In this document: one piece after another, positions 46,465 to 55,309 of the stretch
Position numbering within the stretch: the first letter of the stretch is position 1
Layout: each line of letters starts with the position of its first letter
Origin: Acidobacteriota bacterium
GTDB lineage: Bacteria; Acidobacteriota; Blastocatellia; UBA7656
Reading direction: 5' to 3'
Length of the DNA: 64,000 nt
Assembly: GCA_040754075.1 (NCBI GenBank)
Contig: JBFMDH010000023.1
Location: forward strand, 1-64,000
The notes under the pieces: generated by a model
Database searches by the model: none
What the model saw: only the letters and a program-made list of their open reading frames with translations
Told to the model about the DNA's origin: nothing
Program-made: the position numbers and the translations under genes

Positions 46465-46983
46465 ATGGTCAAACCGGTTATTCTCGTCATCTTGATTTTT
46501 ATTACAGCGGATGTCTGCGGTTATAAACGCGCAGGGCAAGGCAACAGTTTGCCGAAAGACATCAAAATTCTGGCTGTCCCGATATTTCAAAATTCCAGTT
46601 TGAAATATCGCGTCGAAGGTCGTTTTACCAATGCGGTAATTGAAGAAATTCTTAAACGCGCCCGCGCTTTAAAAGTCACCACGACCACCGAAGATGCCGA
46701 TGCAACGCTCACCGGCGACATTCGCGCCTTTCGCGCGCGTGGCACCATTCTCGACCAACAGGGGCGCACCCGCGTCTGGAATGTTCGCATCATCATCAGC
46801 GTGACGGTGCGCGATAATTTGCGGCGAAAAATTCTTTATCAAAACCCGCGCCTGACCTTTGAAAGCGAATATGAACTCTCGGACGACCCCGACTCGTTTT
46901 TCAACGAAGAGAATGCTGCGGTTGACCGCATCGCCAAAGATTTCGCGCAAACCATTGTCTCGACGATTATGGAAGGAAAGTGA
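46465..46983 (+). CDS. lptE: LptE-like outer membrane lipoprotein
   Basis: 172 residues. A short signal sequence ends in a lipobox (TADVCGYKRAG), with the acylated Cys at residue 18. The mature protein opens PKDIKILAVPIFQNSSLKYRVEGRFTNAVIEE, the fold and sequence pattern of LptE, the lipoprotein that plugs the LptD barrel in LPS assembly. The C-terminal EEENAAVDRIAKDFAQTIVSTIMEG-type helix is also typical. It precedes holA on the same strand, an order common in Gram-negative genomes where lptE and holA are linked, and this supports the call. Confidence 0.82.
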   Translation: MVKPVILVILIFITADVCGYKRAGQGNSLPKDIKILAVPIFQNSSLKYRVEGRFTNAVIEEILKRARALKVTTTTEDADATLTGDIRAFRARGTILDQQGRTRVWNVRIIISVTVRDNLRRKILYQNPRLTFESEYELSDDPDSFFNEENAAVDRIAKDFAQTIVSTIMEGK

Positions 46984-46985
46984 AA

Positions 46986-47073
46986 CTGAAAGGCAAAAGG
47001 CAAAAGGCAAAAGGCAAAAGGCAAAAGGGTAATCACCTTTCCACTTTTACTTTTTAACTTTTGCCTTTTGCCT
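46986..47073. repeat. AAAAGGC tandem repeat with inverted copy
   Basis: Five to six copies of the 7-base unit AAAAGGC run from 46988 to 47026. After a 30-base spacer the complementary sequence (GCCTTTTGCC) appears at 47057-47073, so the RNA could fold into a long stem between lptE and holA. The same unit occurs at 51482-51516 inside the BchH-like gene. Confidence 0.75.
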
Positions 47074-47085
47074 TCACGAATGTGA

Positions 47086-48144
47086 ATGGCAACCGGCAGA
47101 ACCAAGAAAAAAATTGACGGCATCAGTTATGACGACCTGCGCAAACAGATAAAAGCCGGGCATCTCGAATCGCTTTATCTGTTTGTTGGCGAAGAAGACT
47201 ATTTTCAAGACCGCGCCGTTACGCTTTTGAAAAATTCGCTTGATGAAGGCATGCGGCTGTTCAATTTCAATTCCTTCACGGTCGGCGAATCCGTAGGCGG
47301 CAATCGCACAACCATCACCCAGGCTATCGACAATGCCAATCAATTGCCGATGATGGCAAATCGCCGCATCACCATCATTCGCGAGTTCGATAAGCTCAAA
47401 GAAGAGGAACTCGATTTCGTCCTCGATTATTTGAAACACCCGTCGCCCACCACAACTGTGGTGTTTCGCGCTGTGTCCTTAGACCAGCGGCGCAAAATTA
47501 CCGCCGCGCTGATGAAATCCTGTACAGTTGTCACCTTTGACAAACTCACCGATGCCGAGGCATCGCGCAAAGCCGAAGAGTATCTGCGCTGGCGAGGTTG
47601 TCGAATCGAACCGGCGGCGCTCAGTCACCTGATCAATCTTGTGGGAACCCACATGGGGCGACTGGTCAACGAACTGGAAAAACTGGCGGCTTATGCCGAA
47701 GGCGGCTTCATTAACAATGCGGCGATTCAGGAACTCGTGCCGCGCGCCCGCGAACATTCCAGCTTTGAACTCTGGGACGCGATTATGGATCGCGACCGCA
47801 AACGTGGACTTAGATTGATGCACCGTTTGCTGGATGATAAAACCGAACCGCTGGCGATTGTCGGCGCGCTTGGCGGACTCTATCGCCGTATGCTTTCGGC
47901 AAAAGATTTGATTGCCCGTCACGCGGCGTTTGAGGATGTCGCTAAAGCCACAGGGCAATATGGGGTACGGGCGAAAGAGTTCATTACCAAACTCAATCGC
48001 ATGTCGCGTGACAGTATCGTTTATGGAATTCGGCGGATTGCCCAGGTCGATTTGGCAATCAAGAGTTCGGAAGCGACGCCAAGATTACAACTTGAATTTT
48101 TAATTGCAGAACTGACGATGCCTGAAAAGAGTCGAATGATTTAG
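47086..48144 (+). CDS. holA: DNA polymerase III subunit delta
   Basis: 352 residues. The N-terminal domain has the clamp-loader delta pattern (SLYLFVGEEDYFQDRAVTLL, residues 28-47), then LPMMANRRITIIREFDKL and a C-terminal collar domain (LWDAIMDRDRKRGLRLMHRLL; KLNRMSRDSIVYGIRRIAQVDLAIKSS). Delta opens the beta clamp during loading in the replisome. Length and domain order are normal. It follows lptE and is convergent with rpsT, as in many bacteria, where holA, lptE and rpsT are neighbours. Confidence 0.93.
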   Translation: MATGRTKKKIDGISYDDLRKQIKAGHLESLYLFVGEEDYFQDRAVTLLKNSLDEGMRLFNFNSFTVGESVGGNRTTITQAIDNANQLPMMANRRITIIREFDKLKEEELDFVLDYLKHPSPTTTVVFRAVSLDQRRKITAALMKSCTVVTFDKLTDAEASRKAEEYLRWRGCRIEPAALSHLINLVGTHMGRLVNELEKLAAYAEGGFINNAAIQELVPRAREHSSFELWDAIMDRDRKRGLRLMHRLLDDKTEPLAIVGALGGLYRRMLSAKDLIARHAAFEDVAKATGQYGVRAKEFITKLNRMSRDSIVYGIRRIAQVDLAIKSSEATPRLQLEFLIAELTMPEKSRMI

Positions 48145-48165
48145 CAATCGGGCGTTTATCAACAC

Positions 48166-48202
48166 ACAAAAAGAGAACGACAAAAAATTCATATCGTTCT
48201 CT
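48166..48202 (-). terminator. Intrinsic terminator of rpsT
   Basis: A perfect 9-bp stem (48202-48194 with 48180-48172, AGAGAACGA on the minus strand) is followed on the minus strand by TTTTTG. It lies 36 bases beyond the rpsT stop, between the convergent holA and rpsT genes, and could serve both partially. Confidence 0.8.
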
Positions 48203-48237
48203 TCAGGTTGAAATATTGAAATGATATTGGCGCGAAA

Positions 48238-48504
48238 CTACGCCGAGAGTTTGTTGACGCTGGCGGTCAGGCGCGATTTGTGACGGGCTGCCGCATTTTT
48301 ATGAAGCACGCCTTTTTGCACCGATTTATCAATCACTGAAACCGCTTCGGTCAGCGCAGATTTGGCATTTGCGGCATCGCCGGATGCAAGCGCGGTGCGG
48401 AGTTTCTTAATTTCGGTGCGCAGCGCGCTGCGGTTGCGGCTGTTGACTTCATTTTTGCGCTCGGTTTGACGCATGCGCTTCACTGCTGATTTATGGTTTG
48501 CCAT
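48238..48504 (-). CDS. rpsT: 30S ribosomal protein S20
   Basis: 88 residues with the S20 N-terminus MANHKSAVKRMRQTERKNEVN and ALRTEIKKLRTAL, a three-helix bundle rich in Lys and Arg that binds the 5' domain of 16S rRNA. The C-terminal KNAAARHKSRLTASVNKLSA is standard. AGTAGGAG precedes the ATG. It has its own terminator and is divergent from the BchH-like genes. Confidence 0.97.
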   Translation of the reverse strand: MANHKSAVKRMRQTERKNEVNSRNRSALRTEIKKLRTALASGDAANAKSALTEAVSVIDKSVQKGVLHKNAAARHKSRLTASVNKLSA

Positions 48505-48695
48505 TCTCTAATTGTCTCCTACTAATATGTTAATAATTTTATAATCGAAAAAGATGTTCAGAATAACTTTTTGGCTCAAACTATGTCAAGTCTAATGCCA
48601 TTTGCTTTTATGTCGCGAGTTGCGATTGACATGGCTTTTCCGAATAAGTAAGTATTGCATCGCAACGTCCCGATTTCCGGTTTTTCAATAATGCC

Positions 48696-50435
48696 ATGAA
48701 TGAATATGTAACAGACTCCGAACGCGACCGGCGCGTCCTTGAGCTTTATGAAAAGATTCTCGAAATCGAGCAGCGGCTCATCCCGACGGGTCTGCACATT
48801 TTCGGACAGGCGGCAGAAAATCGCGAACTCCTTGACCTGCTTAAAATGGTTGCTTCGTTCAATCGCCCCGAACTCGGCATTTGTTCACTTACGGATTTAA
48901 TTTGCCAAGGATTGAATCTTGCCGATTATTCAACGCTCATCAAAGAAAGCCCAGCCAGTAAACAACGCCTGAGCGAACGCGAACAGGTCGAAGCGATTTT
49001 GCACGAGGCAATCAAATGCTTTGTCGAATCGGACGCAGCAACCGCCAGCGATTTTTTAGTTGAACGCGCTAAGGTTCAAATTGATGATTCGCAACCGGTA
49101 TTCAGGTTTCTCGAAAATCTACAAAATCAACTTGCTGAAAATCACGAAACCCCTGCATTAATGCGGGCGCTCAACGGTGAATACATCGAACCCGGACCCG
49201 GCGCAGACATTATTCAAAATCCCTTGATACTACCGACCGGTCGCAACACGCACGCCGTTAATCCTTACACCGTCCCTTCGCCTGTGGCATTTGAACGCGC
49301 CCGACCGGTTGCCGAATCCTTGCTTGAACGTCACCGGCAAATCTCCGGGCGATTTCCCGAAACCATCGCGATGGTGTTGTGGGGCATTGACAACATCAAG
49401 ACCGAAGGCGAAGCCGTCGCGCAGGCGCTGTGGCTGATGGGCGTGCGCCCTGAGCGCGATTCGCTCAATCGTGTAACTGATATTGAGGTCATTCCGCTCG
49501 CAGAACTCAATCGTCCGCGCATTGACATCGTGATGACGAGTTCCGGCATTTTCCGCGATTTATTTGGCGCAACGATTGAGGTGTTAGACCGCGCCGCGCG
49601 TCGCGTTGCCGCGCTTGATGAACCCGAATCATTGAATTTCATTCGCAAGCACATCAATGAACAGATGGCGGCAAGCGATTTCACTTTTGATGAAGCGGTG
49701 GTGCGAGTCTTCTCGAATGCGGCGGGCAATTACGGAACCAATGTCAATTTCATGGTGTTGGACAGTCAGTGGGAAGACAGCCGCGAACTCGGCGATTTGT
49801 TCGTCACCCGAAAATGTTTTGCTTACGGGCGCGATTCACGCGGGCGCAGTTTTGATGGTCGCGAAGCCAAACGCTTGCTTGAACGGGCGCTCGCGCGCGT
49901 TGAAGTGAGTTACCAGAACATTGATACAACCGAAGTCGGCATCACCGACGTTGACCATTATTTTGAATATCTCGGCGGCGTCTCGAAAGCCGTAGAAAAA
50001 CAGGCGGGCGCAAAGCCTCTGATATATCTTTCCGATACCCTCTCGCCCGCGGCAAAGGTGCGAACTCTGGAAGAAACCATTCGCCTGGAAACCCGCACCA
50101 AAGCATTAAATCCGAAATGGTATGAAGGCATGTTGCGACACGGTTTCAGCGGCGTTGCCGAAATCGAACATCAGGTAACCAATACCTTCGGGTGGTCTGC
50201 GACTGCCGATGCGGTTGATGATTGGATTTATGATGCGGTAGCCGAAACCTTCGTTTTAGATGAAGCGATGCTTGAGCGGTTGCGCGCGCTCAATCCGCAT
50301 TCGACGCGCACCATGGTCGGCAGACTTCTTGAAGCCGCGGGTCGGGGCTTCTGGAAAGCCGAACAATCCGTACTTGAGAAATTACAAAATGCTTTTGGTG
50401 AAATCGAAGATCAACTCGAAGGAGTCGGCGCATGA
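48696..50435 (+). CDS. bchH: Magnesium chelatase subunit H, C-terminal half encoded as a separate first gene
   Basis: 579 residues that correspond to the second half of ChlH/BchH. It starts ERDRRVLELYEKILEIEQR (residues 9-27) and continues with NPYTVPSPVAFERARPVAESLL, VVLWGIDNIKTEGE-type sequence, ELNRPRIDIVMTSSGIFRDLF, NFIRKH, a YGxxxNFM-like loop and FAYGRDSRGRSFDG. It ends in the canonical RGFWKAEQSVLEKL ... EDQLEGVGA tail. BchH binds protoporphyrin IX and inserts Mg2+ together with BchI and BchD; no bchI or bchD is visible in this window. Its stop overlaps the ATG of the N-terminal-half gene (ATGA), so the two halves are translated together but in reversed order. The start lacks a strong ribosome binding site. 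Confidence 0.88.
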   Translation: MNEYVTDSERDRRVLELYEKILEIEQRLIPTGLHIFGQAAENRELLDLLKMVASFNRPELGICSLTDLICQGLNLADYSTLIKESPASKQRLSEREQVEAILHEAIKCFVESDAATASDFLVERAKVQIDDSQPVFRFLENLQNQLAENHETPALMRALNGEYIEPGPGADIIQNPLILPTGRNTHAVNPYTVPSPVAFERARPVAESLLERHRQISGRFPETIAMVLWGIDNIKTEGEAVAQALWLMGVRPERDSLNRVTDIEVIPLAELNRPRIDIVMTSSGIFRDLFGATIEVLDRAARRVAALDEPESLNFIRKHINEQMAASDFTFDEAVVRVFSNAAGNYGTNVNFMVLDSQWEDSRELGDLFVTRKCFAYGRDSRGRSFDGREAKRLLERALARVEVSYQNIDTTEVGITDVDHYFEYLGGVSKAVEKQAGAKPLIYLSDTLSPAAKVRTLEETIRLETRTKALNPKWYEGMLRHGFSGVAEIEHQVTNTFGWSATADAVDDWIYDAVAETFVLDEAMLERLRALNPHSTRTMVGRLLEAAGRGFWKAEQSVLEKLQNAFGEIEDQLEGVGA

Positions 50436-52756
50436 AAATCACCGTTTTGTATGTCGGCAACAGTTTACTTGCGCCGCTCAAACGCGCCGAAAAACAGATT
50501 AATCGCGAATACAAACTCGATTTGCAAATCGCGGCGGTAAACTGCGGAATCACCCTTAATGAAGATGAATGGACAATCGTCAAACGTGACCTGCAAGAAT
50601 CAAGCATCGTTTTTATTATTCACATCACCGACGATGCCAACGCCCGACTCATTCAATCCGAACTACAGAACGCCGCTCAGCGAACCGTCATCGCTTTCAA
50701 CTGTATGCCCGATTTGATGCGCCTGACGCGAATGGGCAAACTTGATTTCGCGTCGCTGATGAAAGCCAATAATATTAATGGCGCAACCGACGAATCACTC
50801 ACTGACAAAGCAGCTTCAAGTCAAAATCTGATTCGCAAACTCGCTTCGTGGATGGCGGACACCTTCAAATCGCGAAAAAACGGCAATCCAACAAACGGCA
50901 AATCGAAAGCCGCCAATCACGGGCAATACGTCAAACTGATTGGCAAACTGCCGCTGATTTTAAAATTCATTCCGGGCGCGGGAAAAATCCGCGACATTAA
51001 AAACTACCTTTATCTGTTCTGTTATTTTCTGCAACCGACACCCGCAAACATTCGCTCGATGGTGCTCTATGCGATTAAACATTATGCGGAAGTCTGGAGT
51101 CTGGAGTCTGGAGTCTGGAGTCACACTTCAAAAGATAACAATCGTGAACTCAGTGAAAATCTGCTGAAAAGAATCAAGGTTGATGCGCCGGAAAATTTAC
51201 CGGCGGTTGGCATCTATCATCCCGATGCCGAAAAACTCTTTGAAAGCTACGCGGCTTATCAAAAATGGTACGAGCGCAAACATCATCGCAAGCTGGAAAA
51301 ATCCCAGACCATCGGTTTGTTGTTGATGCGCCCGCAAATCATCAGTGATGCGCGCCATCATTACGACGCCTTGATTCGCGCGATTGAAAGCCAAGGCTTG
51401 AGCGTCATTCCGGCGATTTCGACATTTATGGATAACCGCGACGCCTGCCGCGAATTTTTCATCGAAGCCCAACCCGATGAGAAGGCAAAAGGCAAAAGGC
51501 AAAAGGCAAAAGGCAAAGATGACGAGCCTTTATCTACAATTTCACCTCTTCACCTCTTCACCTCTTCACCTCTTCATCAATCAACGGCAAGGGTTAATCA
51601 GATCGTATCGCTCACCGGTTTCAGTTTTGTCGGCGGTCCGGCGATGAACGATAGCGAGGCGGCGGTGGATTTTCTCAAAGATTTAAATGTGCCGTTTCGG
51701 TCGATGGTGTCGCTCGATTTTCAAAGCATTGAAAACTGGCAACAGAGCAAACTCGGCATCAATCCTGTGCAAACCGCCATGCAGGTCGCGCTTCCCGAAC
51801 TCGACGGCGCAACCGAACCATTTGTCTTTGGTGGCTTGCGACAAGATGCCAGTCAACCGGAACCGATTGGTGAACGTTGCCAACGCATTGCGCAGAGACT
51901 GGCGCGCTGGAATCGTTTGCAAAATGTTACGAACGCCGAAAAGCGCCTGGCTTTTATGCTCTTTTGTTTTCCACCCAGTAAAGGCAACATCGGCACCGCC
52001 GCTGACCTCGATGTCATGGCAAGTGTGTTGGAAATTTTGCGAAGATTAAAAGCCGAAGGTTATGCGCTTGATCTGCCGGAAAATGCAAACCAGTTGCGCG
52101 ACCGGATTTTGCAGGGCAATGCCGATGACTATGGGATGCTCGCCAATGTCGCCTATCGAATGAGCGTCGATGAATATCGCAGGTTGTGTCCGTATGTCGC
52201 GGATATTGAAAAAGAGTGGGGACGCGCGCCGGGCAATATCAATGCCAACGGGCGCGAAGTCTTAATCTCAGGCGTTGAGCTTGGAAACATTTTTATCGGG
52301 GTGCAGCCGACATTCGGTTATGAAGGCGACCCGATGCGAATGCTTGCGGCAGAAAGCGGCGCACCGCATCACGGGTTTATGGGGCTTTATACATTTGTTG
52401 AAAAAGTATTCAAAGCCGATGCCGTCATTCATGTTGGCACTCACGGGGCGCTCGAATTTATGCCCGGAAAACAGGCAGGGCTTTCAGAGGCTTGCTGGCC
52501 CGACCGGTTGATTGGCGAATTGCCGAACATTTATTTATACAGCGTCAACAACCCTTCGGAAGGCACGATTGCCAAACGCCGCTCTTATGCCGAGTTGATT
52601 TCTTATCTCACCCCGCCGATTGAAAACGCCGGACTCTATAAAGAGCTGGTTTCGATGAAAGAGTTGTTGACGGCTTATCGTCGGGCGACTGGTGAAAACG
52701 AACGCGCGCAACTGTTCGCAGCCATTCAGGAAAAAGCTCAACATTTGAATTTATAG
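50432..52756 (+). CDS. bchH: Magnesium chelatase subunit H, N-terminal half encoded second
   Basis: 774 residues that correspond to the first half of ChlH/BchH. Landmarks are an N-terminal domain (KITVLYVGNSLLAPLKRAEK), VVSLTGFSFVGGPAMND-type motif (IVSLTGFSFVGGPAMNDSEA), QVALPELDGATEPFVFGG, FIGVQPTFGYEGDPMRML, then APHHGFMGLYTF and GTHGALEFMPGKQAG near residue 669. The frame stops naturally after AQLFAAIQEKAQHLNL, just where the other gene's sequence would continue. GTHGALEFMPGKQ is ChlH-type rather than CobN-type (CobN has KHGNLEWLPGK). Two low-complexity insertions encoded by DNA tandem repeats interrupt it, near residues 221-231 and 351-381. Confidence 0.88.
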   Translation: MKITVLYVGNSLLAPLKRAEKQINREYKLDLQIAAVNCGITLNEDEWTIVKRDLQESSIVFIIHITDDANARLIQSELQNAAQRTVIAFNCMPDLMRLTRMGKLDFASLMKANNINGATDESLTDKAASSQNLIRKLASWMADTFKSRKNGNPTNGKSKAANHGQYVKLIGKLPLILKFIPGAGKIRDIKNYLYLFCYFLQPTPANIRSMVLYAIKHYAEVWSLESGVWSHTSKDNNRELSENLLKRIKVDAPENLPAVGIYHPDAEKLFESYAAYQKWYERKHHRKLEKSQTIGLLLMRPQIISDARHHYDALIRAIESQGLSVIPAISTFMDNRDACREFFIEAQPDEKAKGKRQKAKGKDDEPLSTISPLHLFTSSPLHQSTARVNQIVSLTGFSFVGGPAMNDSEAAVDFLKDLNVPFRSMVSLDFQSIENWQQSKLGINPVQTAMQVALPELDGATEPFVFGGLRQDASQPEPIGERCQRIAQRLARWNRLQNVTNAEKRLAFMLFCFPPSKGNIGTAADLDVMASVLEILRRLKAEGYALDLPENANQLRDRILQGNADDYGMLANVAYRMSVDEYRRLCPYVADIEKEWGRAPGNINANGREVLISGVELGNIFIGVQPTFGYEGDPMRMLAAESGAPHHGFMGLYTFVEKVFKADAVIHVGTHGALEFMPGKQAGLSEACWPDRLIGELPNIYLYSVNNPSEGTIAKRRSYAELISYLTPPIENAGLYKELVSMKELLTAYRRATGENERAQLFAAIQEKAQHLNL
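51092..51122. repeat. GTCTGGA tandem repeat inside the BchH N-half gene
   Basis: Four and a half copies of the 7-base unit GTCTGGA. In frame they encode VWSLESGVWS (about residues 221-231), an insertion with no counterpart in ChlH proteins that I know. Confidence 0.85.
51482..51572. repeat. Two adjacent tandem repeats inside the BchH N-half gene
   Basis: About five AAAAGGC units (51482-51516) are followed after a short unique stretch by four copies of the 8-base TTCACCTC (51541-51572). Both are in frame and encode a basic KGKRQKAKGK stretch and a LHLFTSSPLHQS stretch, a linker just before the conserved SLTGFSFVGGP segment. Confidence 0.85.
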
Positions 52757-52793
52757 AAAAAGGGCGTTGCGATTGCCCTGTTCCGCATGCAAT

Positions 52794-53639
52794 TTATCGG
52801 CTTACCGTTTTTCTCAGGATTTCAAGCAGATTTTCTCTGGTTTTTTGAGATAGATGTTCATAGAAATATTTTACGACTTCATCATTTACCCGACGGGTTT
52901 TCAACCGTTCAAGCATCGACCGGGCTTGTCTTGGTTGAATGCTGCGGAAAATCCCTTCGAGTTGCCTCAAACGCTTTCCATACCCTGCAACATCATTCTG
53001 ATTAAAGCGTTGCTTCAGTAGCGGCAACAGTTGGGCATCATGGTAATCCCAATGTATGTCAACATCGAGCGTTGAGGTGGGCAAAGGTTTGACAACCCAT
53101 TGCTTGCGAATCCAATCTTCACTCATTGCCTCTCCACGAATATGTTTTTTGATATAGTAAAAACGAATGTCTTCTTCTTCTTTCTCTTTCATTCCATCAG
53201 CGAACCAATCTTCGACAATGGATGCCTGCTGTTCGGGGTTATAATCATCCCAAAATTTATATTCGGTTTTGTCGTAAGCATAGGCATTGGGGGTGAGCGC
53301 CTGTGACCACATCGAACTAAAAACATAATCCCAGGAGCGTTTTGAATGTTCGCCCTGCCAGACATGGGTCAATTCATGAATGAGCAATTCTTTATCTTCT
53401 TGCCTATAACTCATGCCGGTGTAACCGTCGCCCGAATGGATAACATATTTTCCCAGACTTGAAGAGACATTAAAAAAAATGGTCGCGGGCATACTGGTTG
53501 GCATGGTAAATGGTCTATCGCTCATGCCAAGCCCATCGCTAATTAAAACCTTGTCGTAAGGAATGGTATTTTTAAAAACGGTTATCGCCAGGGCTTTTTC
53601 TTTCTGCCCTAAATGGCGTACTGCACTAACTGCTTTCAT
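52794..53639 (-). CDS. HExxH metallopeptidase-like protein, DUF4157/eCIS-type
   Basis: 281 residues from the ATG at 53639, which has an excellent AGGAGGG six bases upstream. The zinc motif is ELLIHELTHVWQGEHS (about residues 84-99). The downstream Glu/Asp region is EQQASIVEDWFADGMKEKE. HELTHVWQ proteins of this size are found with extracellular contractile injection or Rhs-type systems and as DUF4157 proteins. The C-terminal ~90 residues are helical (LLPLLKQRFNQNDVAGYGKRL...), like repeats seen in such proteins. It has no signal peptide. It is the distal member of a leftward cluster of seven unknown genes. Peptidase activity is inferred from the motif alone. Confidence 0.65.
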   Translation of the reverse strand: MKAVSAVRHLGQKEKALAITVFKNTIPYDKVLISDGLGMSDRPFTMPTSMPATIFFNVSSSLGKYVIHSGDGYTGMSYRQEDKELLIHELTHVWQGEHSKRSWDYVFSSMWSQALTPNAYAYDKTEYKFWDDYNPEQQASIVEDWFADGMKEKEEEDIRFYYIKKHIRGEAMSEDWIRKQWVVKPLPTSTLDVDIHWDYHDAQLLPLLKQRFNQNDVAGYGKRLRQLEGIFRSIQPRQARSMLERLKTRRVNDEVVKYFYEHLSQKTRENLLEILRKTVSR

Positions 53640-53797
53640 CGAAATCCCTCCTGTTTGGCAACTAACCTGCGCCTTAATTGCGATACCCTTATGTTGACCT
53701 TTTGTAAAATCGTTCGGCAACTAACATATGTACTTACCTTGTTGACTCTACATTTTCATCATCAACACACGATAATCCTCGCGTTCCTGATGGGAAT

Positions 53798-54214
53798 CTA
53801 TGAGGAGGTATAATTGAAATCCACATAGCTGGCATCAATCCGCTCGATATTTTGCTTTTTGGAAATTTTTATAATTTTGACCTGATTGAATGATAATGTC
53901 CAGCGGTTTTCCGTCCCATTTTTTTGTACGCCAACCCGCATATGAAATTGCGCGTTTTTCAAACTTGACTGAAATAGTGTCTTCTCTTTCGAGGTAGGTT
54001 TCCAGCTAAAGGTCAGGGGTTTGGGTTTATCGGGTTTGGCTTTCGTAGTATTTTCAAATTGCGAGGTAACACCCGTAAATGTACCGTCAGGGCAATCACC
54101 GGAATTTTTCAGTTCTTGCCCTTCCCATACACCGATGGAATGAAGTTCATCCACTACCCAACTGCCTCCGCCTTTTTTCTGGTTGAGAACATAGGCATCC
54201 AATTTAAATGACAT
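53798..54214 (-). CDS. Unknown beta-rich protein
   Basis: 138 residues, soluble, with a good ribosome binding site (AAGGAGGG). The sequence is strand-rich: SFKLDAYVLNQKKGGGSWVV at the start and FHMRVGVQKNGTENRWTLSFNQVKIIKISK then ASYVDFNYTS at the end. The C-terminal pattern (two long strands, a turn, and a closing aromatic strand) is loosely like Hcp tube proteins, but the match is weak and I do not assert it. It belongs to the 53-57 kb cluster, where neighbours also lack known families. Confidence 0.5.
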   Translation of the reverse strand: MSFKLDAYVLNQKKGGGSWVVDELHSIGVWEGQELKNSGDCPDGTFTGVTSQFENTTKAKPDKPKPLTFSWKPTSKEKTLFQSSLKNAQFHMRVGVQKNGTENRWTLSFNQVKIIKISKKQNIERIDASYVDFNYTSS

Positions 54215-54333
54215 TTTCCCTTCCTCCTTGTTGATTGCCGCTCACCCAAAAATCTCTGAACGCCAGCGCATCCAATTTCCGAAACCTGAGCCAACCCGTC
54301 GGTTTCGACAACACGCTAAGAGAGTTTGCCGGG

Positions 54334-54783
54334 TTAATCGACTGGCGCGTATCTTTGCTGAAGTAATTTCGCATTGTGATTTTTTGTCGAAATGATCGTC
54401 AGGATTAAACTGAGCAAGGAAAACAGCGCAAAACCAATCATCATAAATGCGCAAATCACCAATCGCTGATTGAGTTCCTCGCCTTGCGGGGTTCTGCCTT
54501 CGGGCATTGCCAGAAAAATCGCGGCTGCGCCGCCCAGCGATAAAAGCGTCGCCGTCAGGCATAGCGCAGGAACCCGCCAAGGGCTGCGCTTTTTCCCGCC
54601 TGTGCCCGCCCCGAATGCCAAAAGTCCCAACAAAATCGCACTGAACAAAGCCAGGACGAAGGCGCCGCCAACCAAGAGGTCGCGCCATTCATAGACTTCG
54701 GAAACCGTGCCGCCGAGCATTAACGAACAACCCATAAAACCGGCAAAAAACAGTAGAAACAAAATTCCTAAGCCAATCCGCAT
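54334..54783 (-). CDS. Four-helix membrane protein of unknown function
   Basis: 149 residues with about four membrane helices: IGLGILFLLFFAGFMGCSLML, LLVGGAFVLALFSAILLGLLAF, VPALCLTATLLSLGGAAAIFLAM and LVICAFMMIGFALFSLLSLILTII. The short loops carry a KKRSPW basic cluster on one face. No family is recognised. It is part of the 53-57 kb leftward cluster and is co-oriented with the next small membrane protein. Confidence 0.6.
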   Translation of the reverse strand: MRIGLGILFLLFFAGFMGCSLMLGGTVSEVYEWRDLLVGGAFVLALFSAILLGLLAFGAGTGGKKRSPWRVPALCLTATLLSLGGAAAIFLAMPEGRTPQGEELNQRLVICAFMMIGFALFSLLSLILTIISTKNHNAKLLQQRYAPVD

Positions 54784-54852
54784 CGCTTTTTCTCCTTTGC
54801 CGCGCTTCCTGTCGCGTTAAACGATTCGCTCTTTATTTGAGAAAATGCTGCT

Positions 54853-55293
54853 TTAATAACTTCCCGGATTATTCATAAAAGTGGGATTGCCATCCAACCA
54901 GGCATAAAATTGTTTGCCCTCGTCGCTAAATAAAAACCACAAAGCATATGCCCCCAGCATGGTTCCAAGAGGTAAAATCAATAACAAAATGAGGGATGCA
55001 ATGATTGCCCAGCCGCGCGCTCGTGGTCGTTGTTTAAACATTCGCCAGGCTGCCATTGCCGTTGGCACAATACAAATCGCGCCGAGCACACCGTAAAAAA
55101 GCACCGTGAAGATGGCTCCTGCCACGCCGATAACCGCCTGTTTTTGCTCTCCGCTCTCTTCGGCAAGAGCAATTCCAAGAATCACAAAGACGCCGACGCT
55201 CACCGCCATCAGCAATAAAAATGTAACGGTGAAGATTGCCGCAAAAATCGCAAAGCCGATTGCCAGCATCTTGTTATGTTCAGGTGGGGTCAT
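54853..55293 (-). CDS. Small membrane protein of unknown function
   Basis: 146 residues with three strong helices (ML AIGFAIFAAIFTVTFLLLMAV and VGVFVILGIALA; VAGAIFTVLFYGVLGAICIVP; IIASLILLLILPLGTMLGAYALWFLF) and a basic loop (KQRPRARG). The last 25 residues (FSDEGKQFYAWLDGNPTFMNNPGSY) look exposed. No family is recognised. The gene ends with the 15-residue gap before the next gene of the cluster, suggesting co-transcription. Confidence 0.6.
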   Translation of the reverse strand: MTPPEHNKMLAIGFAIFAAIFTVTFLLLMAVSVGVFVILGIALAEESGEQKQAVIGVAGAIFTVLFYGVLGAICIVPTAMAAWRMFKQRPRARGWAIIASLILLLILPLGTMLGAYALWFLFSDEGKQFYAWLDGNPTFMNNPGSY

Positions 55294-55309
55294 GGTTGCT
55301 ATTTATAAA

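Noticed and set aside
46986-47073. CRISPR-like look of the AAAAGGC repeat
   Set aside because: The unit is 7 bases with no spacers, and the second part is an inverted copy, not a direct repeat array.
54242-54688. 148-codon minus frame overlapping the four-helix membrane protein
   Set aside because: The overlapping frame at 54334-54783 gives clear membrane helices and a proper start; the other is Arg-rich and without a signal.
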